This document shows positions 24,258-35,075 of a DNA stretch of 64,000 nt, in pieces. The notes under the pieces were generated by a model that made no database searches, was not told the origin of the DNA, and saw only the letters and a program-made list of their open reading frames with translations. The DNA lies in NCBI RefSeq assembly GCF_000422545.1, contig NZ_AULZ01000018.1, positions 44,893 through 108,892 on the forward strand, written 5' to 3'. Position 1 is the first letter of the stretch. Every line of letters starts with the position of its first letter. This DNA is from Desulfocurvibacter africanus subsp. africanus DSM 2603. GTDB taxonomy: Bacteria; Desulfobacterota; Desulfovibrionia; Desulfovibrionales; Desulfovibrionaceae. A program made the position numbers and the translations under genes.

Positions 24258-24754
24258 TCAACTTGCGTCCGAGTCGGGCTGGAATAATCCAAACAGGTTG
24301 CCTTCGGGGTCCTCGGCATAGGCGAACCAGCCAAGGCCCGGAATGGGCATTTTAGAGCATTTTGCTTTTGAAAATGCTCTGCAAGCCATGCGTCGGCATG
24401 GCTTGCCGCTAGCTTCGGCGTAGGCGCAATTCACTTGCGCCGTCAACGCCGGAGCGGGCGTCTAAAAAGCAATCTGCTCTAGGCGCGGCGATGCGGCCGC
24501 CACGGTTCTGGACGCGCGCCGTGGCCTCGTCAACCGAGTCCACACGCACAACCACCCGTGGTGTGGCGCTCTGGTCTATCTGCGGCATGATCGCCATTGA
24601 TGCCAGGCTCCTCGTCCGGTCCCGTGGTCAGCAACCAATAGTCCTCGGGTCCCTCCCACTTGCGCACGTCCCAGCCGAAAACTCCGGAGTAGAAGGCGTT
24701 GGCCCGCTCTGGATCGCGGGCCGGTATTTCAAAATGGATCACCCTTGCGGCCAT
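24258..24754 (-). pseudogene. VOC (glyoxalase-like) family gene, broken by a frameshift and a MITE
   Basis: Three pieces of one VOC-family protein can be joined. The start reads MAARVIHFEIPARDPERANA and ends near GINGD; a one-base deletion near 24595 shifts the frame; the next part holds PRVVVRVDSVDEATARVQ and GGRIAAPR. A 127-bp repeat element then intervenes (24354-24480), and the C-terminus MPIPGLGWFAYAEDPEGN continues to the stop at 24258. The intact gene would encode about 125 aa of a dioxygenase/glyoxalase-like fold. The two lesions make a functional product unlikely. Confidence 0.85.
24354..24480 (+). mobile_element. MITE-like repeat, copy A (inside the VOC gene)
   Basis: A 127-bp element with imperfect terminal inverted repeats (AGAGCATTTTGCTTTT against AGAGCAGATTGCTTTT), flanked by TA on both sides. 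Inside are nested hairpins: a terminal one (AGAGCATTTT/AAAATGCTCT), one with GCAAGCCATGC/GCATGGCTTGC arms, and GGCGCAA/TTGCGCC. Three more copies lie at 49693, 49931 and 59679. This copy splits a VOC gene, which shows that it has moved. No coding capacity; a TA target suggests a Tc1/mariner-IS630-type transposase in trans. Confidence 0.88.
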
Positions 24755-24939
24755 GTCTGCTCCCTTGGGGGACAGGCGATTCCCCTATTATGATGGTATG
24801 GAGGAAAGCAGACTGCTTGGCAAGTTGAGGCCTGCCGACGGCGAGCGGGCATGACGGATCGAATTGTGTTACGCTCCGGGATGCAAAACGTAATCCCTGC
24901 GCCAGCCTCAAAGATCTCCAGGGCCGGCTAGCGAAAAAA

Positions 24940-25383
24940 CTAAGCTACCTGCGAGGATTCAAAATCCATGTGGGGCTGTAGTTGGTCGAGCATGCCTGAA
25001 AGCTTGACCAAGGTCTCCTGCTCATCGCTGAACAAGGCTGTGTCCATGGAATCAAGGGCCAATCGGTTTAAGGATGCGAGCACCTCGATGCCCTCACTGG
25101 TTATATGAACCCGCAGATGCCTTCGATCCTCGATCTCTCGCTTAAGTTTGATGAGCGTAGCCTTCTCCAAAGCCGACAAGGCGCGCCGCATAGCTGACTG
25201 GTCTCGGCCGAAAACGGTCGTGGCGATGTACTTCAGCGGGATACCCTTGCCCGCTGGGATCGCCGCCAGGAAGATGAAGTGCTCGAAATTCCACACCAGG
25301 CCAGCTTGCTTGAAGGCCGTATTGATCGCCCGGCGTATGACGGAATGAACAAGGAACAGCTTGGATATTAAGTCAGTTGTCAT
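24940..25383 (-). CDS. MarR-family transcriptional regulator
   Basis: A 147-aa winged-helix protein. The recognition helix region reads GRDQSAMRRALSALEKA, followed by a wing with KREIEDRRHLRVHIT, the D-x-R-x-x motif of MarR proteins. Helices at both ends form the dimer interface. It sits just upstream of the broken VOC gene on the same strand, which it may once have controlled. No ligand can be predicted. Base composition is slightly richer in A/T than the operons to the left. Confidence 0.87.
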   Translation of the reverse strand: MTTDLISKLFLVHSVIRRAINTAFKQAGLVWNFEHFIFLAAIPAGKGIPLKYIATTVFGRDQSAMRRALSALEKATLIKLKREIEDRRHLRVHITSEGIEVLASLNRLALDSMDTALFSDEQETLVKLSGMLDQLQPHMDFESSQVA

Positions 25384-25786
25384 GGCTAATAGCCCTCCAT
25401 GGCTGTCGGACCCTGTCTACTACGTAATATACATACAACGGCTGCCGGATACTCGCTTATGAAAGCGCATGAGCAGCCGATAATCTCCGCTTTGCCCGCA
25501 CGTGCAGTGTGATAGCCGCAGGTGAACGTTGCGCTACTGAGCATCTGGTGCTGACGCATGTTTAAACATCCGGTATTTGAAACCTTGCCACGACCACGTC
25601 GAGTTATCCGTGGAGATCTCATCATTATCGCAATGACATGCGGGGAGTTGTTCCGCGGCCATGTGAGTGCTCAATTATATAAATTTAAATTTAAAGTCAA
25701 ACGTCAAATTTACTTCTTGAGAACAGATTGTAAATTTGAATTTTAATCAATTTGACCTTGGCAATGCCCTGGTCTATTGACAACCC
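25384..25786. other. AT-rich intergenic region upstream of the TetR-type gene
   Basis: About 400 bases between divergent regulators. The last 130 bases are very AT-rich and hold two symmetric sequences, TTTAAATTTAAA at 25684-25695 and a 9-bp inverted repeat at 25705-25738. These are candidate operators or curved promoter DNA. Confidence 0.5.
25705..25738. promoter_or_regulatory. Inverted repeat, candidate operator
   Basis: CAAATTTAC (25705-25713) and GTAAATTTG (25730-25738) are perfect inverse copies with a 16-base gap. The centre lies about 65 bases before the TetR-type start. Autoregulation by that protein is possible but not shown. Confidence 0.4.
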
Positions 25787-26470
25787 ATGACCCAACAAAA
25801 GATGGACCGCATAGCAGAGGATTCCCCTAGCGCGGCTGAGAACGCCAAAGCGCGCCAGAGGCTTATCGAGGCAGCACTCCAGGTCTTCGCTGAAAAGGGT
25901 TACGACCGCACGTTGAGCCGGGATATCGCTGCTGTTGCCGGGGTCAGCCCAGCCGCCATCAACTACTACTTCGGCGGGAAGGATGGATTATACGAGGCGG
26001 TTTACAGGGAAGCCAACAAGGAACTTGTAACCCTGGGGCAGATCGAAGCCATTTTGAGCGCGGGAAAACCGCCCGCCGAATCCCTGCGGGATCTTATCCG
26101 GTTGCTCATCCACTCCTTGCTCTCCTCTAAGAGCTGCAAGTGCTATCTCCAGTTGGTGACACGCGAGATGACTGCCCCCACCCCGGCTCTGGACTCTTAT
26201 ATCCACGAAGAGTTCCAGCCGAAGGTCGAGGGCATGAGAAAGATAGTGGCCGCAGTGGCCGATTTCCCCGTCGAGCATCCAGTCGTGGCTGCCTGTACCG
26301 CAAGCGTCTTGGCGCAATGCGCGTTCCTGTTTCAAAACCACCGCGCACTGACCATCCTGTTTCCCGATTTGATCCTGACGCCAGAGCATACGGAGGTCAT
26401 CTCGGAGCACATCTTCGTCTTCACCCTAGCCGGCATCCAGGCACTCGCTGCCAAGGCCAAGGAAGTGTAG
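25787..26470 (+). CDS. TetR-family regulator (CecR/YbiH-like)
   Basis: A 227-aa regulator. The N-terminal helix-turn-helix reads TLSRDIAAVAGVSPAAINYY, followed by FGGKDGLYEAV, the standard TetR start. The C-terminal ligand domain resembles the DUF1956 group that includes CecR (YbiH): KCYLQLVTREMTAPTPALD with later helices. Members often control drug efflux, but no pump gene is adjacent. It is divergent from the MarR gene across an AT-rich gap with symmetric sequences. Confidence 0.87.
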   Translation: MTQQKMDRIAEDSPSAAENAKARQRLIEAALQVFAEKGYDRTLSRDIAAVAGVSPAAINYYFGGKDGLYEAVYREANKELVTLGQIEAILSAGKPPAESLRDLIRLLIHSLLSSKSCKCYLQLVTREMTAPTPALDSYIHEEFQPKVEGMRKIVAAVADFPVEHPVVAACTASVLAQCAFLFQNHRALTILFPDLILTPEHTEVISEHIFVFTLAGIQALAAKAKEV

Positions 26471-26491
26471 GCACTCTAAGTAGTCCAAGCG

Positions 26492-27217
26492 CTAAGCCGG
26501 GCTCTCCAGATCCGCCAGCATAGCCGTAAGCCGCGTCACGGCCAGTTCGAACAACTCCGCTCCTATTTCCGCAGTGGCCTTTTCCTGCTGGGCATCGATG
26601 ATCCCGGTTTCGGTGACGTGCGTGCGCACAAGATCCTGACTCGTCCTGAAGCGGGCTTCCTTCATGTCGCGGCCGAACAGCTCGGGCTTAACCAAGCCGG
26701 ACCGCACATGCATGATCAATGCGGCTTCGCTGCCGCCGCCGTGGCCGACCCTGCCCAAACCCACCTCATCCTCGCGAGCGTTGATCTCAGGCATGCGCCA
26801 CCACTGAGCCCAGGTGTATTTCATCCCCGGCAGGCGATAGCCCATTTCGGCCATGGCGTTCTGGATGCAGCCCTCGTTGCCTCCGTGACCGTTGACCAGC
26901 AGGAAATCCCGGAACCCATGGCGGTGCAGGCTCGCCACGCAGTCGCGGATCATGGCCGTGTACGTGTCAGGCATGAACGAAATGGTGCCTGGAAAATCCA
27001 TGTGCACGTAGAGCGACATGCCCGGAGCGAGCGTCGGGGCTACAAGTCGCTGCGTGCGTCGGCCTGCTTCCTGGGCCATGGCCTGGGCGATGAATGCATC
27101 GGTGCCCAGCGGCAAGGCTAGGCCGTGCTGCTCCACACTCCCCAGAGGAATAATAATCGTTCGGCACCGTTCCAAATAGGCCCGCACGTCAGGCCAAGTC
27201 TGTTCCATCAGCAGCAT
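26492..27217 (-). CDS. Creatininase family protein
   Basis: A 241-aa member of the creatinine amidohydrolase family, which also includes MftE-type peptidases and formamide hydrolases. Metal-binding motifs are PLGSVEQHG, LGTDAF, VNGHGGNEG and GHGGGSEAALIM. AAGGAG lies six bases before the ATG at 27217. It is a single gene, convergent with the TetR-type gene. The substrate is unknown; a true creatininase role is unlikely in this organism. Confidence 0.88.
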   Translation of the reverse strand: MLLMEQTWPDVRAYLERCRTIIIPLGSVEQHGLALPLGTDAFIAQAMAQEAGRRTQRLVAPTLAPGMSLYVHMDFPGTISFMPDTYTAMIRDCVASLHRHGFRDFLLVNGHGGNEGCIQNAMAEMGYRLPGMKYTWAQWWRMPEINAREDEVGLGRVGHGGGSEAALIMHVRSGLVKPELFGRDMKEARFRTSQDLVRTHVTETGIIDAQQEKATAEIGAELFELAVTRLTAMLADLESPA

Positions 27218-27358
27218 TGCATTCTCCTTACAGGATACCGCACTTCAGCATCGCGCCACAGAGGCCGCACGGCTGGACTTGGTCAATATGGTTCTTGACA
27301 TAGCGCCAGCCTTGTTTAGCTTGTTTCGTCCCCACAGACCAGACCACAGGAGAATGCC

Positions 27359-27589
27359 ATGCCTCTATACGAGTACCGCTGCGACGCCTGCGCCCATGAA
27401 TTCGAAGATATCCGTCCCGCCAATGAGGAAGCCCCCCTGCCCTGCCCCAAGTGCGCCAAGCCCGAAGCACGGCGCATGGTGTCGGCTGTGCACCTCAAAG
27501 GCAATCCCAGCCCGCTCAAGGATTACGGCACGGTCAAGATGGCTCCGAAAACGGGCGGCTGCGGCAGCGGCAAAGGCGGTTTTTCCTGA
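27359..27589 (+). CDS. FmdB-family zinc ribbon protein
   Basis: A 76-aa protein with the FmdB regulatory-protein fold: MPLYEYRCDACAHEFE at the start with one Cys pair, then CPKCAKPEARRMVS with a second, together forming a zinc ribbon. The tail is Gly/Lys-rich and ends GGCGSGKGGFS. Function is unclear; members are common next to varied genes. An AGGAGA site precedes the ATG. Confidence 0.9.
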   Translation: MPLYEYRCDACAHEFEDIRPANEEAPLPCPKCAKPEARRMVSAVHLKGNPSPLKDYGTVKMAPKTGGCGSGKGGFS

Positions 27590-27600
27590 GGTTAGCCCGA

Positions 27601-27652
27601 GGCTTCGGTCGAAGCCGCATAAATACACTCGGGAGCACCAAGTGCTCCCGAG
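27601..27652 (+). terminator. Two hairpins after the FmdB-like gene
   Basis: GGCTTC-GGTC-GAAGCC (27601-27616) is followed by an 11-bp perfect stem with a three-base loop (27628-27652). No T-run follows. They are the likely transcript end for the short gene before them. Confidence 0.55.
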
Positions 27653-27762
27653 ATGTCGATCAGCAGACTTGATGCTACCACGGTAGCCCATTGCATCGCT
27701 CGCCTCATGGGTCGAAAAGCCAGCCCAAGATGACGGGCGAGCTCCAGGTTCTGTTTTAAAAG

Positions 27763-28340
27763 TCATATCCATAGAAGGATTGTGGCCAAGGTGACCCAGG
27801 CCAGTTAGTTCCTGGCCAGCTTGTCATACCGGGTCGCGATCCTTCTCGATCAGATTCCTCTTGCTATTCTTATAGCCCTGCTTGTCGAAATCCCTCGGCT
27901 TGCTGCACCTGCATGCAGGGATGACAGCTTCCGCGTCCTGAGCCTTGATGAAGGCAATGAACGCTTCAAAATCATAGGCCTTGTCTACGACAATGCGCTC
28001 AAATCGATGGCCTTCAAACAGCCATGAGACTGGAATCATGTCGTTGGTCTGACCAGCGCTCAATAAAGAATCTACTGGAAGACCAATATCACCCACTCGC
28101 GTATATCTTGCTCGTAAGCCCTCCACGCGAGCGTCCTATTGCCTGATCTGCTTGCCCCTTTTTGCGTCTGATAAGTGTTGGTGCGCATAAGCGTAGGTGG
28201 AATCCATAAGTAGATTCTTCACCTCTCTGTCCTTGGATAGCTCATCCAGCGCCTTGTTCCAAATACCCGCCTTGCTCCAACGACTTTAACGAGTGTAGGC
28301 GCTCTGCCATGGCCATACCCCTTGGGCAGGTATCGTCAAG
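27763..28340 (-). pseudogene. Decayed IS5-family transposase
   Basis: Pieces in different frames match the order of an IS5-family (IS427-type) transposase: SRWSKAGIWNKALDELS, then LLMDSTYAYAHQHLSDAKKG, a GRSRGGLTSKIY piece, VVDKAYDFEAFIAF, and a C-terminal RIATRYDKLARN-stop-LAWVTLATILLWI. Frameshifts, an internal stop and a deletion of about 30 bases near the ERFFN region inactivate it. The N-terminal part is missing or unreadable beyond about 28340. It resembles in family, not identity, the transposase at the right edge of the window. Confidence 0.85.
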
Positions 28341-28515
28341 GAGCACCGGTCCGCATGATGTACAAAATGGCATTCACCCTAGAGCCAAGGCCCAGCAACG
28401 CCGGCAAAGTGAAGAGGAAGGAGCGGAAGCGCGAATTTAATCAGGGCCGGGGCTCACCCAAGCCGATTTGAATGCAAATCACACTGGGATCACAATGGAC
28501 GAGTCTACCACGAAC

Positions 28516-28547
28516 AAAAAGGGCCTACGGTTTACCCGTAAGCCCTT
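28516..28547 (-). terminator. Rho-independent terminator of tRNA-Ser
   Basis: On the minus strand the stem AAGGGC-x-TACGG/CCGTA-x-GCCCTT is followed directly by TTTTT. It begins seven bases after the tRNA 3' end. Confidence 0.85.
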
Positions 28548-28553
28548 GAAATA

Positions 28554-28644
28554 TGGCGGAGAGGGAGAGATTTGAACTCTCGACAGAGTTACCCCTGTAC
28601 ACCCTTAGCAGGGGTGCGCCTTCGGCCAGCTCGGCCACCTCTCC
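28554..28644 (-). tRNA. tRNA-Ser (anticodon GCU)
   Basis: Folds as a 91-nt class II tRNA with an acceptor stem starting GGAGAGG, D-arm GCCGAGCTGG, anticodon stem CACCC with loop CTGCTAA (anticodon GCU, reading AGC/AGU), a long variable arm, the T-loop GTTCAAATC and an encoded CCA. It is followed by a good terminator. tRNA genes are frequent integration sites, and the decayed transposase lies within 250 bases of its 3' side. Confidence 0.96.
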
Positions 28645-28824
28645 ACTGATACTCGCCACCCTCGTGGCGAGCGCACTACATTATAAACTTTCGAGTTTTT
28701 GTCAACCCTTTACCTCTGCCCACAAGATGGTCAATCCAGAAAACTTCACTTTAACAATCTGAACTGTCAGCCGTCTTGATGATCAGTTCCGGGGCTACTC
28801 CATAACCACGCGCAGCGAGCCAGT

Positions 28825-30156
28825 CTACTCCGACTTCTTGTCATGGCTCGGCTTGTAGAACACGCGCACCGGGGCCATGGTGATGCCTAGGAGCTTACGC
28901 AGCGAGTTCTCAAGGTATCTGGCATAGCTTGGCTTGATGAGCTCGGGGTCGTTTACGAAAAAGACGAACGTTGGCGGTTCCGTCTCCACCTGGGTCAGGT
29001 AGTAGAACTTGGCGCGCCTGCGCTTGACCACCGGTGGCTGGTGCTTGCCGAGCGCTGCGCGCAGGGCCCTGTTCAATGCGCCGGTACCGATGCGAATTCT
29101 GCACTCTTCCAACAGCCGCTCGGCCATGGGAAGCAATTCCGCCACGCCCACGCCGGTCATGGCCGAGGTGAAGGTCACCGGCGCATAGGAGGCGATGCTC
29201 AGTTCTTTCTTGTAATGCTCACGAGCCACCTTGCGCTCGTCGCGCGGCACAAGATCCATCTTGTTGATGACTGCGATGAAGGGGGTCTTTTCTTTCTCAA
29301 GGAAGGAGAGCAGCTTTTTGTCCTGGGTAGTCATGCCCGCCTGGGCATCGAGCACAAGGACGGTGATCTGGGCCTTCTTGCTCGCCTTGAGCGCCCGCAG
29401 CACGCTGAACTGCTCCAGGTTGTCCTCGATCTTGGTGCGCTTGCGTACGCCGGCCGTGTCCACGAAGGTGTAACGCTTGCCCTCGACTTCGAAGGTCACG
29501 TCCACGCTGTCGCGCGTGGTGCCGGCCACCGGGCTGACAATGACCCGGTCACTGCCGGTCAGGCTATTGACCAGGGACGACTTGCCAGCGTTGGGCTTGC
29601 CCAGGAAGGCTATGCGCAGGCCCTGCTCGGCAGTAAGGTCCTCCTCCTCTGGCACGTCGGCCAGGAGGAAGTCGGCGATCTGCTCGCGCAGTGTCGTTAT
29701 GCCATGGCCGTGGGACGCCGACACCGCCAGGAGCGGAAAGCCCAGGCCGTGGAACTCGGCCAGCATGAGATCTGCATTCTCGCTGCCGTCTATCTTGTTG
29801 ACCGCCAGCAGCACTGGCTTGTTGCTGGTGCGGATGAACGCGGCAACTCTTTCGTCCAGGGCCGTGAGGCCCTCGCGGCCGTCCATGACCAGCAGGATGC
29901 CGTGGGACTCTTTCACGGCCTCGCGGGCTTGAGCAAAGATGGCGGCCTGGATGTCCTCGATCTGTTCTTCCATCTCGAGACCGCCGGTATCCACGAAGGC
30001 CACCTTGCGGCCGCCCAGGTCCGTTTCGGCATAGATGCGGTCACGGGTTACGCCGGGACGGTCGTGGGTGATGGCCGCCTCCCGCCGCAACAAGCGGTTG
30101 AAAAGCGTGCTTTTGCCCACGTTGGGGCGGCCGATTATGGCCACGGTGGCTGGCAT
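28825..30156 (-). CDS. der: Ribosome biogenesis GTPase Der (EngA)
   Basis: A 443-aa protein with two tandem GTPase domains and a C-terminal KH-like domain, needed for 50S subunit assembly. First domain: GRPNVGKSTLFN, DTGG, NKID. Second domain: GKPNAGKSSLVN, DTAGVRKRTKI, NKMD. The C-terminus (KRRRAKFYYLTQ, then FVNDPELIKPSYARYLEN) is the KH-like part. Length is normal. It lies three bases after mtnA, in a run with gatB. Confidence 0.96.
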   Translation of the reverse strand: MPATVAIIGRPNVGKSTLFNRLLRREAAITHDRPGVTRDRIYAETDLGGRKVAFVDTGGLEMEEQIEDIQAAIFAQAREAVKESHGILLVMDGREGLTALDERVAAFIRTSNKPVLLAVNKIDGSENADLMLAEFHGLGFPLLAVSASHGHGITTLREQIADFLLADVPEEEDLTAEQGLRIAFLGKPNAGKSSLVNSLTGSDRVIVSPVAGTTRDSVDVTFEVEGKRYTFVDTAGVRKRTKIEDNLEQFSVLRALKASKKAQITVLVLDAQAGMTTQDKKLLSFLEKEKTPFIAVINKMDLVPRDERKVAREHYKKELSIASYAPVTFTSAMTGVGVAELLPMAERLLEECRIRIGTGALNRALRAALGKHQPPVVKRRRAKFYYLTQVETEPPTFVFFVNDPELIKPSYARYLENSLRKLLGITMAPVRVFYKPSHDKKSE

Positions 30157-30159
30157 GGA

Positions 30160-31203
<1,044 letters not shown>

Positions 31204-31214
31204 GGGCGCATCCC

Positions 31215-32648
<1,434 letters not shown>

Positions 32649-32699
32649 CTCCGGCTCCTTGTGCATGGCCTGGGATCGCCGGCAAATAAGCTCGGCGGC

Positions 32700-32729
32700 G
32701 GGCCGGAGGGCTGTTCGCCACTCCGGCCC
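32700..32729 (-). repeat. GC-rich hairpin upstream of gatB
   Basis: GGGCCGGAG and CTCCGGCCC form a 9-bp stem with a 12-base loop in the gap between the DUF4254 gene and gatB. No T-run. It may end the upstream mltA-DUF4254 transcript in part. Confidence 0.5.
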
Positions 32730-32780
32730 GAAGCGGAATATGTAAGGCCTGCGGACCCTTTTGGCAACTTTGTCCGACGA

Positions 32781-33422
32781 TCAGTCCCGCTGGGACGGGG
32801 CATACAAGGCGGGATTGAGCTGCGGGTCGTTGTACATCTTGAACTGGAAGTAAACCCTGGGCCTCTTCAGGCCCGCATCGTATTCGTCCAACAGGCCCAT
32901 GACGCTGCCAACGAGATCCTGGTGCTGCCTGGCCAGGACGGACAGCTTGCGGCCGCAGGTTTCCACGTGCTCGGGACCGGCGTCGGAACGCTTCATCTGC
33001 TCATCCATGTGGTAGATCTTGAGACAAATGATGGACAGCCGATCCAAGACGCTGCCGATGGTTTCGGTATTGTAAGCCTCGGGCGTGTCCTCGGGCAGCA
33101 GCGGCTCTATCATGGCCGTAAGATTGCCGTCGATCTTCTCGATGAGATCATTGCGCCGCTGGTTGAGCTTGTCGATGTCCCGCTTGCACCGGGCGATGAC
33201 ATCATCGCCCACGTCGCGGCGGCGGGCCTCGTCCTCCACGTGCCAGAGCAGAAAGTTGGCTCTGTGCTCCTCTTCGGCCAGATGTTTGAGGGTGACCGGC
33301 GATATCTCGTCGTGAGCGCAGCCGCAGGCCTCTCCAGGGCCGTCATCGTGCCAGCGCACCACGGACTCAAGCTGCATGGTCACGCACATGAGGATAAGCT
33401 GCTTTACATCGGCTATGGTCAT
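32781..33422 (-). CDS. DUF4254 family protein
   Basis: A 213-aa protein of the DUF4254 family, of unknown function. It is largely helical, with charged central helices (AEEEHRANFLLWHVEDEARR) and no signal peptide or membrane segment. Conserved-looking stretches are NQRRNDLIEKID and the C-terminal VYFQFKMYNDPQLNP. The gene lies 24 bases after mltA in the same direction, so it may be co-transcribed. No function is proposed. Confidence 0.82.
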   Translation of the reverse strand: MTIADVKQLILMCVTMQLESVVRWHDDGPGEACGCAHDEISPVTLKHLAEEEHRANFLLWHVEDEARRRDVGDDVIARCKRDIDKLNQRRNDLIEKIDGNLTAMIEPLLPEDTPEAYNTETIGSVLDRLSIICLKIYHMDEQMKRSDAGPEHVETCGRKLSVLARQHQDLVGSVMGLLDEYDAGLKRPRVYFQFKMYNDPQLNPALYAPSQRD

Positions 33423-33446
33423 GCCTTGTCCTTCGCCAGGAGGCGC

Positions 33447-34682
33447 TTAATGTTTAGTGACGATCCCTTCGGGCAGACTCGGCTCCCGGTTTAGGAGCAA
33501 GTATACGGCAGTTTCGACCTTGATGCGGCTCGCTAGGTATTCCCGCTCCTTGCCTATCCCACAGAAAAGATCGAAACGGTTGCCCTTGATGGCCGACCCC
33601 GTATCCTGGGCCAGACCAAGACCGAAGACGCGCCGGGGTGTACCACCCGGATGCGCTGCGGGCAAGTCCGTGGAATAGGCCATGAGCGCACCAAGCGGCA
33701 TGATTCGGGGATCCGTGGCCAAGCTGACCATGGCAGTAAGGGGTTGACCCATTGCGCCCCTTGGTTGCCCTTGGCCAAGCTGGAAAAAGATAAAGCTATC
33801 GTTCTCGGCGAGCCACTCGTGCTTCTTGTCCGGGTTGGCTTCCAAACATGCCGCGATGCGCGCACGGCTGAGTTCTCCCTGCCGCAACTGACCTTTTTCC
33901 AGGAGCACCTGGCTGATGGACTTGAAGGGCCGCCCGTTTTTGCTCCCATATTGAGCTTTTACCAGGCTTCCATCAGGCATACGCAGGTACCCGGAACCCT
34001 GTACATGCAGATAGAAGAGAGCCAAGGGGTCCTTGACCCAGGCGATTTCCAGGTTGCGGCCCTTCAGGACGCCATCCAACTCGATCTCCTTGCGGCTATA
34101 ATATGGAACGATCTCGGTCCCGGCGATCCGATAGTAGTGAACCTGCCCTCGCCACTCTGGACGCTGGGAGCCAAGATTGATGTGCATGAGATCCGGCGGG
34201 ACGGCGTACAAGGGGTAGCGGTAGTCATCGTCGGGTTTGGTGCTGGCCTCGACAACCGGAGCATAATAGCCCGTGAGCAGCGGCTCGGGGCCAAGCCTAT
34301 ACCATGCAAACTCCCGGACCAGCAGTCCAGGCTCAGCATCGAGCCGAGGCAAAAGCCAGAGCAGCCGAAGTACGCTGTTAGTCAACCTGCCCCAGGTCAC
34401 CTGCACATCGCCCCGCCGGACAGCCGCCTCATTCTGAGGCTTGGTCCGCAGATATGCCATGGTATGCCCCAGGGGTTCCCACAAGTCGAGCCAACTAGAC
34501 AGCTCCTGTCCCTGAGGTGAAAGACGGGCAGTTAGCGCCATGGCTTCCCGGGGAGAAACAAGGGAATAACCATCATGTCGTGCCGGCAGTGAACGGTGCG
34601 GTTTGCCCATACATCCAGAGCCAAGCCCCAGTCCCAACACAATTATGATCGCCAGAGTACATAGGTAAGAAGATCTCAACAT
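33447..34682 (-). CDS. mltA: Membrane-bound lytic murein transglycosylase A
   Basis: A 411-aa peptidoglycan-cleaving lipoprotein. The N-terminus has a hydrophobic signal ending in GLGSGC, a plausible lipobox with Cys near residue 24. The MltA barrel domain follows (LLTGYYAPVVEAS, LFYLHVQGSGYLRMPDG), and the C-terminal 3D domain has the three Asp pattern around GLAQDTGSAIKGNRFDLFCG. Length fits the family. It heads the run with the DUF4254 gene and gatB. Confidence 0.93.
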   Translation of the reverse strand: MLRSSYLCTLAIIIVLGLGLGSGCMGKPHRSLPARHDGYSLVSPREAMALTARLSPQGQELSSWLDLWEPLGHTMAYLRTKPQNEAAVRRGDVQVTWGRLTNSVLRLLWLLPRLDAEPGLLVREFAWYRLGPEPLLTGYYAPVVEASTKPDDDYRYPLYAVPPDLMHINLGSQRPEWRGQVHYYRIAGTEIVPYYSRKEIELDGVLKGRNLEIAWVKDPLALFYLHVQGSGYLRMPDGSLVKAQYGSKNGRPFKSISQVLLEKGQLRQGELSRARIAACLEANPDKKHEWLAENDSFIFFQLGQGQPRGAMGQPLTAMVSLATDPRIMPLGALMAYSTDLPAAHPGGTPRRVFGLGLAQDTGSAIKGNRFDLFCGIGKEREYLASRIKVETAVYLLLNREPSLPEGIVTKH

Positions 34683-35075
34683 GCCTCACTCGCCTCGACA
34701 TGGCTGAGTTGCCCCTTACTTGCACGGTATTCTTCGGCTGTTACCATGTCCATGCGGATCTCACTGCCAGCGGGCAAGCTCTGAAAGCATCGCTTGTTCA
34801 TGGGTCGCAATCTATCTCAACCTACGCGCACGGCGCAAGAATGGCTTTAGGCGGCATAAACCAAGAGGAAAGGCAGGCGTTTTAGAGACCTTGGGACACT
34901 ATTACAGGTAGAATGCTCTATTAAGCTAACGGGTGTTTGTGGAGCTTGCGGTTTGGCGTGCTCAAGAGGAAGTTGGGCCTATTGGTCCCAAGGGGACTGC
35001 CGAAGTTCTGAAGGCGCCGTGAACCAGATTTTAGTACGAAGGACGGCATTGCCTGGTCAGAATCTTGGCCTATGC
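34683..35075. other. Intergenic region with no recognised feature
   Basis: About 390 bases between the mltA start and the nadK stop. Short open frames occur on the plus strand but lack ribosome sites and known motifs. I see no promoter for mltA strong enough to name. Confidence 0.4.

Noticed and set aside
24354..24480. CRISPR array or REP sequence as the nature of the repeated hairpins
   Set aside because: The copies are scattered, not in an array with regular spacers, and have terminal inverted repeats with TA flanks, which fits a MITE.
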